24,554 nucleotides of DNA from an uncultured Faecalibacterium sp. (GTDB lineage: Bacteria > Bacillota > Clostridia > Oscillospirales > Ruminococcaceae): contig CAKTCY010000030.1 of assembly GCA_934540955.1 (NCBI GenBank), positions 1 through 24,554 on the forward strand, read 5' to 3'. Shown here piece after piece: positions 21,775-24,554 of the stretch (the stretch's first letter is position 1; each line of letters opens with the position of its first letter). A program made the position numbers and the translations under genes. Below the pieces are notes generated by a model. It made no database searches. It was not told the DNA's origin and saw nothing but the letters and a program-made list of their open reading frames with translations.

Positions 21775-22500
21775 ATGAAGAAAAACGGGATCCTGACCCT
21801 GCTGTTTGCCTGTGTGCCGGGTGCAGGGCAGATGTATCAGGGCTATATGAAGCGGGGGCTCTCGCTCATCACCATGTTCTGCCTGTTCATTATTTTAGGC
21901 AGCACCACGGGGCTGGATGCGCTGGTAGTCGGCTGCATCGTTGTGTTTATGTACAGCTTTTTCGATACCTTCAACCTCCGCGCACAGCTGGCAGCGGAGA
22001 AAGCCCCGGAGGACGATTATCTGGTGCACTTTAACTGGCACGATGCCCGCATGACCCAGTTCATGGGCGAGAGCCACAAGCTGGTGGGCTGGGGGCTCAT
22101 CGCACTGGGCGCGATCGTGTTCTACAACAACATCATCATGCGGGTGCTGGGCGATGTGATGTGGCGCTGGGGACAGGATAACCCCATCTTCCGCGCCATC
22201 TACCTGATGCTGGATTCCCTGCCGCAGATCGTGGTCTGCGTGGCGCTGATCGTGTGTGGTATGTGGCTGGTGCGCGGCCCGAAAAACAAAAAGGGCAAGC
22301 AGCCCGCCGAAGAGGAGACTGAGGAAACCGAGGACTTCCGCGCCTATACGGCTGCGCCGCAGGCTGAGGATGCCGAGGACACCGCAGACACGGACACCCA
22401 TTTTGCTATGCCGGAGCTTTCGGCACTGCTGGGCGAGCCGGTGACCGGCGCAGAGCAGGACGAGACCCCTGCGGAGGATGACGATGACCGAGCAGAATAA
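21775..22500 (+). CDS. TM2-like membrane protein of the sigma operon
   Basis: 241 residues with four likely membrane spans (about 6-24, 29-54, 103-120 and 150-167) and a long acidic C-terminal cytosolic tail rich in Glu and Asp. The first part, TLLFACVPGAGQMYQGYMKRG, is the glycine/tyrosine turn typical of TM2-domain proteins. The role is unknown; TM2 proteins often accompany stress or sensor modules. The start is MKKNGI, 8 nt behind GAGGG. Another ATG overlaps the anti-sigma stop codon as ATGA, so coupling by either start is possible. It sits third in the operon. Confidence 0.78.
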   Translation: MKKNGILTLLFACVPGAGQMYQGYMKRGLSLITMFCLFIILGSTTGLDALVVGCIVVFMYSFFDTFNLRAQLAAEKAPEDDYLVHFNWHDARMTQFMGESHKLVGWGLIALGAIVFYNNIIMRVLGDVMWRWGQDNPIFRAIYLMLDSLPQIVVCVALIVCGMWLVRGPKNKKGKQPAEEETEETEDFRAYTAAPQAEDAEDTADTDTHFAMPELSALLGEPVTGAEQDETPAEDDDDRAE

Positions 22501-23320
22501 GACCCCTTTGACCGCACAGCCGGGCAGTGTGCCCCCGCCGGAGCGCAAGCCCGCAGAAAAGCCCCTGCGCCGGGTGGGCAGCCTGACCTTGGGCGCGTGC
22601 CTCATTGCGGCGGGTGTGTTCTTCCTGCTGTATTTCTTCGTGCCGGGCTTTGATGTGCAGTTGACCTTGAAAATTGCCCCGGCGGTGGCGCTGGTGCTGC
22701 TGGGGTGCGAGGTGCTCTTCTTTGCCGCCCGCCCCGGCCGCTGGAAGTACGATTTTGTATCTGTGCTGGTCTGTCTGGTGCTGATGGCGGGCTGCTTCTG
22801 CATGGCGATGCTACCCATGGTGTGGGACGAGTTGAGCGGCGAAAATCAGCAGGCCATGAACCGCCTGAGCACGCAGGCCATTGACGAGCTGTACTCCGCC
22901 TGCAGGCAGGATGCGCAGGATATCGCCATCCGGGATATCAGCGGCTGGCTGTACCTGAACGGTGCGCAGGTCGAAACTTTGCAGCAGGCTGCTGCCCTGC
23001 CCGCCGGGGATACCTGCCTGACCCTGACCGTGGAGCTGTTCGGCCCTTACGACAGTGCCGCCGCCTTTGCCCGGGACTGCTACACCCTGACCGCACTGGC
23101 AAAGCAGTGCACCGTGCCGCCGGAAAAGCTGCACTTTACATGGGACGCCCGCAGCCCGGCGGAAAGCAGCCTGAACACCGGCAGCCTGCTGTACACCGAG
23201 GATTACTCGCTGGACCTGAGCGGCGCTGTGCAGCTGGACTGGACAGAGCAGCAGATGGAGCAGCAGACCGAGACTGAGTATCTGCTGGACGCAGAGAATA
23301 TCCCCGACGGGGAAGAATGA
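22484..23320 (+). CDS. Membrane protein of unknown function, last gene of the sigma operon
   Basis: 278 residues. A Pro-rich cytosolic start of about 30 residues precedes three hydrophobic spans (around 32-53, 62-83 and 94-113), then an extracytoplasmic domain of about 160 residues with DISGWLYLNGAQVETLQ and an acidic, Gln-rich end. I do not recognise the domain. It overlaps the previous gene by 17 bp. The second ATG (22484) was preferred because GGAGG lies at ideal distance from it; the first is at 22478. The operon ends right after it with a strong hairpin. As part of an ECF operon it could be a sensor component or a target gene. Confidence 0.75.
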   Translation: MTEQNKTPLTAQPGSVPPPERKPAEKPLRRVGSLTLGACLIAAGVFFLLYFFVPGFDVQLTLKIAPAVALVLLGCEVLFFAARPGRWKYDFVSVLVCLVLMAGCFCMAMLPMVWDELSGENQQAMNRLSTQAIDELYSACRQDAQDIAIRDISGWLYLNGAQVETLQQAAALPAGDTCLTLTVELFGPYDSAAAFARDCYTLTALAKQCTVPPEKLHFTWDARSPAESSLNTGSLLYTEDYSLDLSGAVQLDWTEQQMEQQTETEYLLDAENIPDGEE

Positions 23321-23355
23321 AAAATACCGCCGCACAGCTGTGCGGCGGTATTTTT
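23321..23355. terminator. Terminator of the sigma operon
   Basis: AAAATACCGCCGCACAG pairs with CTGTGCGGCGGTATTTTT, an almost perfect uninterrupted palindrome with a T-run, directly after the last stop codon. Confidence 0.93.
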
Positions 23356-23380
23356 GTAGTATGGCTGAAAGGATAAACGA

Positions 23381-23414
23381 AAAACGCCCCGAAGTCCTAG
23401 ACTTCAGGGCGTTT
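23381..23414 (-). terminator. Terminator of the second tRNA-Thr
   Basis: On the minus strand AAACGCCCTGAAGTC pairs with GACTTCGGGGCGTTTTT around TAG. Core GAAGTCT-AGGACTTCGGGG is shared with the terminator of the first tRNA-Thr. Confidence 0.9.
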
Positions 23415-23418
23415 AAGC

Positions 23419-23494
<76 letters not shown>

Positions 23495-23510
23495 ACATCA
23501 CAGCTCGATA

Positions 23511-23539
23511 AGTATAGCACAGCTTGACCGGCTTTGCAA
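23511..23539 (-). promoter_or_regulatory. Promoter of tRNA-Thr copy 2
   Basis: Minus-strand TTGCAA (23534-23539), 17-bp spacer, TATACT (23511-23516) with TGTGC in front. It resembles the iscR promoter more than that of the first tRNA-Thr. Confidence 0.78.
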
Positions 23540-23570
23540 GCTTTTTTTGCAAAAAATAAAAAAATAGTGC

Positions 23571-23604
23571 AAAAAACCCCGGAGCATCCGCAGACGCTCC
23601 GGGG
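23571..23604 (-). terminator. Terminator of the secreted-protein gene
   Basis: CCCCGGAGCATC pairs with GACGCTCCGGGG around CGCA (one mismatch/wobble). On the minus strand a TTTTTT run follows. Stem core and loop resemble hairpin copy A, but the flanks do not. Confidence 0.88.
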
Positions 23605-23621
23605 ACTTTTGTAAATTACGT

Positions 23622-24290
23622 TTACTTTGCCAGACTGGTCAGGATGGGCTCGCACTGCTCTACGGTGGAGGAGAGCATCAGGTTGTAGGCGGTGACCATC
23701 TCCTGAATGGCGGTGCGGTTCTCCTTGGTCAGGGCGTAGCTCTGGGTGGTGCCGTCCCGGCCGATGAACACAGCGGTGACGCTCTTGGCGTTCAGCCACT
23801 CGCTCAGCCAGCTGATCTCCTCGTCACTCAGCTGGAACAGCTCCAGATCGAACCAGCAGCCCAGATCCTGATCGTAGCCGCCGCCGTACTCCTCGTCACA
23901 GGTAAAGGTGTACATATTGTCATCGGCGGTCACGTTGACCGTTTTGATGTCCAGCTTCTTGCTGCCTGCGTAGGTCAGGATCATGTTGAAGGCAATGCCG
24001 TCATCCTGCACGAACATATAGGGGTACAGTCCGCAGGACTTTTTATCCATGCTGGCCTGCTCCTGCGGAGAGGAAAGATCCCAGCCGCCGGTCTCCTTGT
24101 CGTAGGTGACGGTGAACTTGGAAAAAGCGGTCTTGAGCTCGGCATCGCTGGGGGCGGCGTTGGTAGCCTCCACCGCAGCGGGGGCAGCGGGCAGTGCGGG
24201 TGCAGCAGCCGAGGCGATCATGCCGCCGCACAGCATAGCGGCAGCGCACAGGCCGGCGACGATGCGCCGGAACAAACGGGTTGATCTCAT
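23622..24290 (-). CDS. Secreted protein of unknown function
   Basis: 222 residues with a clear signal peptide: basic start MRSTRLFRR, hydrophobic core IVAGLCAAAMLCGGMIA, and an Ala-rich cleavage region near residue 28-30 (SAAAPALP). The mature part begins with an Ala/Pro linker, then a domain of about 170 residues rich in Asp, Tyr and aromatic residues (TYDKETGGWDLSS, CDEEYGGGYDQDLGCWFDLELF). The four cysteines in the mature region could form disulfides. I do not recognise the domain, and no lipobox is present at the cleavage site. The start follows AAAGGAG. It has its own promoter and terminator. The direct repeats just upstream of the -35 suggest an activator. Confidence 0.82.
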   Translation of the reverse strand: MRSTRLFRRIVAGLCAAAMLCGGMIASAAAPALPAAPAAVEATNAAPSDAELKTAFSKFTVTYDKETGGWDLSSPQEQASMDKKSCGLYPYMFVQDDGIAFNMILTYAGSKKLDIKTVNVTADDNMYTFTCDEEYGGGYDQDLGCWFDLELFQLSDEEISWLSEWLNAKSVTAVFIGRDGTTQSYALTKENRTAIQEMVTAYNLMLSSTVEQCEPILTSLAK

Positions 24291-24334
24291 AAGTCAGTAC
24301 TCCTTTCCATTTTCGAAGGGGGATCTCTGGCTTC

Positions 24335-24362
24335 AGTATACCGCAGCCCGGCGGAAAAGCAA
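24335..24362 (-). promoter_or_regulatory. Promoter of the secreted-protein gene
   Basis: Minus-strand -35 TTGCTT (24357-24362), 16-bp spacer, -10 TATACT (24335-24340). The weak -35 with direct repeats just upstream fits activator dependence. Confidence 0.65.
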
Positions 24363-24367
24363 GAAAA

Positions 24368-24401
24368 CTGTCACGAAACGCCCTGCCGCTGTCACGAAAC
24401 G
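24368..24401. promoter_or_regulatory. Two 13-bp direct repeats spaced 21 bp apart
   Basis: CTGTCACGAAACG occurs at 24368-24380 and again at 24389-24401, exactly 21 bp (two helix turns) apart, ending 6 bp upstream of the -35 of the secreted-protein promoter. This is the geometry of tandem activator or response-regulator sites. Confidence 0.6.
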
Positions 24402-24404
24402 ACT

Positions 24405-24554
24405 TTAGCCCACCTGATGCTCCTCCAGCCAGCGGGTCATCTGCTGGGCAATGCCCTTGACGCTGCCCTCCTCAAAGGGCACCTTCAGCCCGGCGGTCTG
24501 CATCAGCTCGGTGTAGCTGGCAAGACCGGCGCGGCGCACCAGCTTGAGGTAGCG
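24405..24554 (-). CDS. C-terminus of an M3-family oligoendopeptidase (5' part beyond the window)
   Basis: Only the last 49 codons are present. The tail reads YLKLVRRAGLASYTELMQTA, then GLKVPFEEGSVKGIAQQM and TRWLEEH. This matches the helical end of M3 metallopeptidases (PepF type), where leucine-rich helices follow the catalytic HExxH region. The zinc motif itself lies outside the window, so the assignment rests on the tail alone. The gene ends 3 bp before the direct repeats. Confidence 0.62.
   Translation of the reverse strand, partial: RYLKLVRRAGLASYTELMQTAGLKVPFEEGSVKGIAQQMTRWLEEHQVG

Overview
The window reads as a chromosomal segment of a GC-rich, anaerobic Clostridia (Oscillospiraceae) gut bacterium, most like Faecalibacterium or a close relative. 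The support is: pyruvate formate-lyase with its activase, an oxygen-sensitive Fe-type alcohol dehydrogenase, an IscR/NifS iron-sulfur pair, a Cys T-box riboswitch (a Gram-positive trait), Gram-positive style promoters and ribosome sites, and a strong codon bias that leaves long shadow ORFs on the antisense strand. The genus is inference; no marker gene is present. No rRNA, CRISPR array, prophage or IS transposase was seen.

Layout. 1-2.9 kb: NifS cysteine desulfurase (cut by the left edge), an unknown 143-residue protein, a 154-bp palindromic MITE-like repeat, a rhodanese, and a divergent Rrf2/IscR-type regulator. 2.9-3.4 kb: tRNA-Trp, then a tRNA-Asp/tRNA-Thr unit, each with a near-consensus promoter and an intrinsic terminator. 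3.5-4.8 kb: an Fe-type alcohol dehydrogenase whose -10 box lies inside a near-perfect Rex (NADH-sensing) operator. 5.0-6.7 kb: cysS behind a T-box with a TGC specifier. 6.8-10.0 kb: pflB-pflA with a long leader. 10.1-10.77 kb: no protein gene, but a promoter, a candidate structured small RNA and several hairpin repeats. 10.8-16.1 kb: two leftward groups, a membrane acyltransferase/coiled-coil protein/glycosyltransferase unit and a flippase-like membrane protein with a small membrane-anchored protein; together they look like cell-envelope glycoconjugate genes. 16.6-19.5 kb: a rightward three-gene operon of AMP-forming acyl ligase, acyl carrier protein and condensation-type acyltransferase, divergent from the membrane acyltransferase. 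19.6-20.5 kb: birA. 20.7-23.3 kb: ECF sigma factor, zinc-finger anti-sigma and two membrane proteins. 23.4-24.5 kb: a second identical tRNA-Thr, a secreted protein, and the end of an M3-family peptidase.

How the genes work together. The left half is redox and anaerobic metabolism: Fe-S assembly, NADH-linked alcohol formation and the glycyl-radical formate/acetyl-CoA branch, with visible redox regulation. The right half is envelope and acyl chemistry with an envelope-stress type sigma operon.

The most novel items are: (i) a family of four ~70-85 bp elements with conserved flanks but completely different, perfectly paired 15-16 bp stems; (ii) the ~225-nt candidate small RNA, which shares a GTTAG-N6-CTAAC motif with the pflB leader; and (iii) the ligase/carrier/condensation mini-operon with its divergent acyltransferase.
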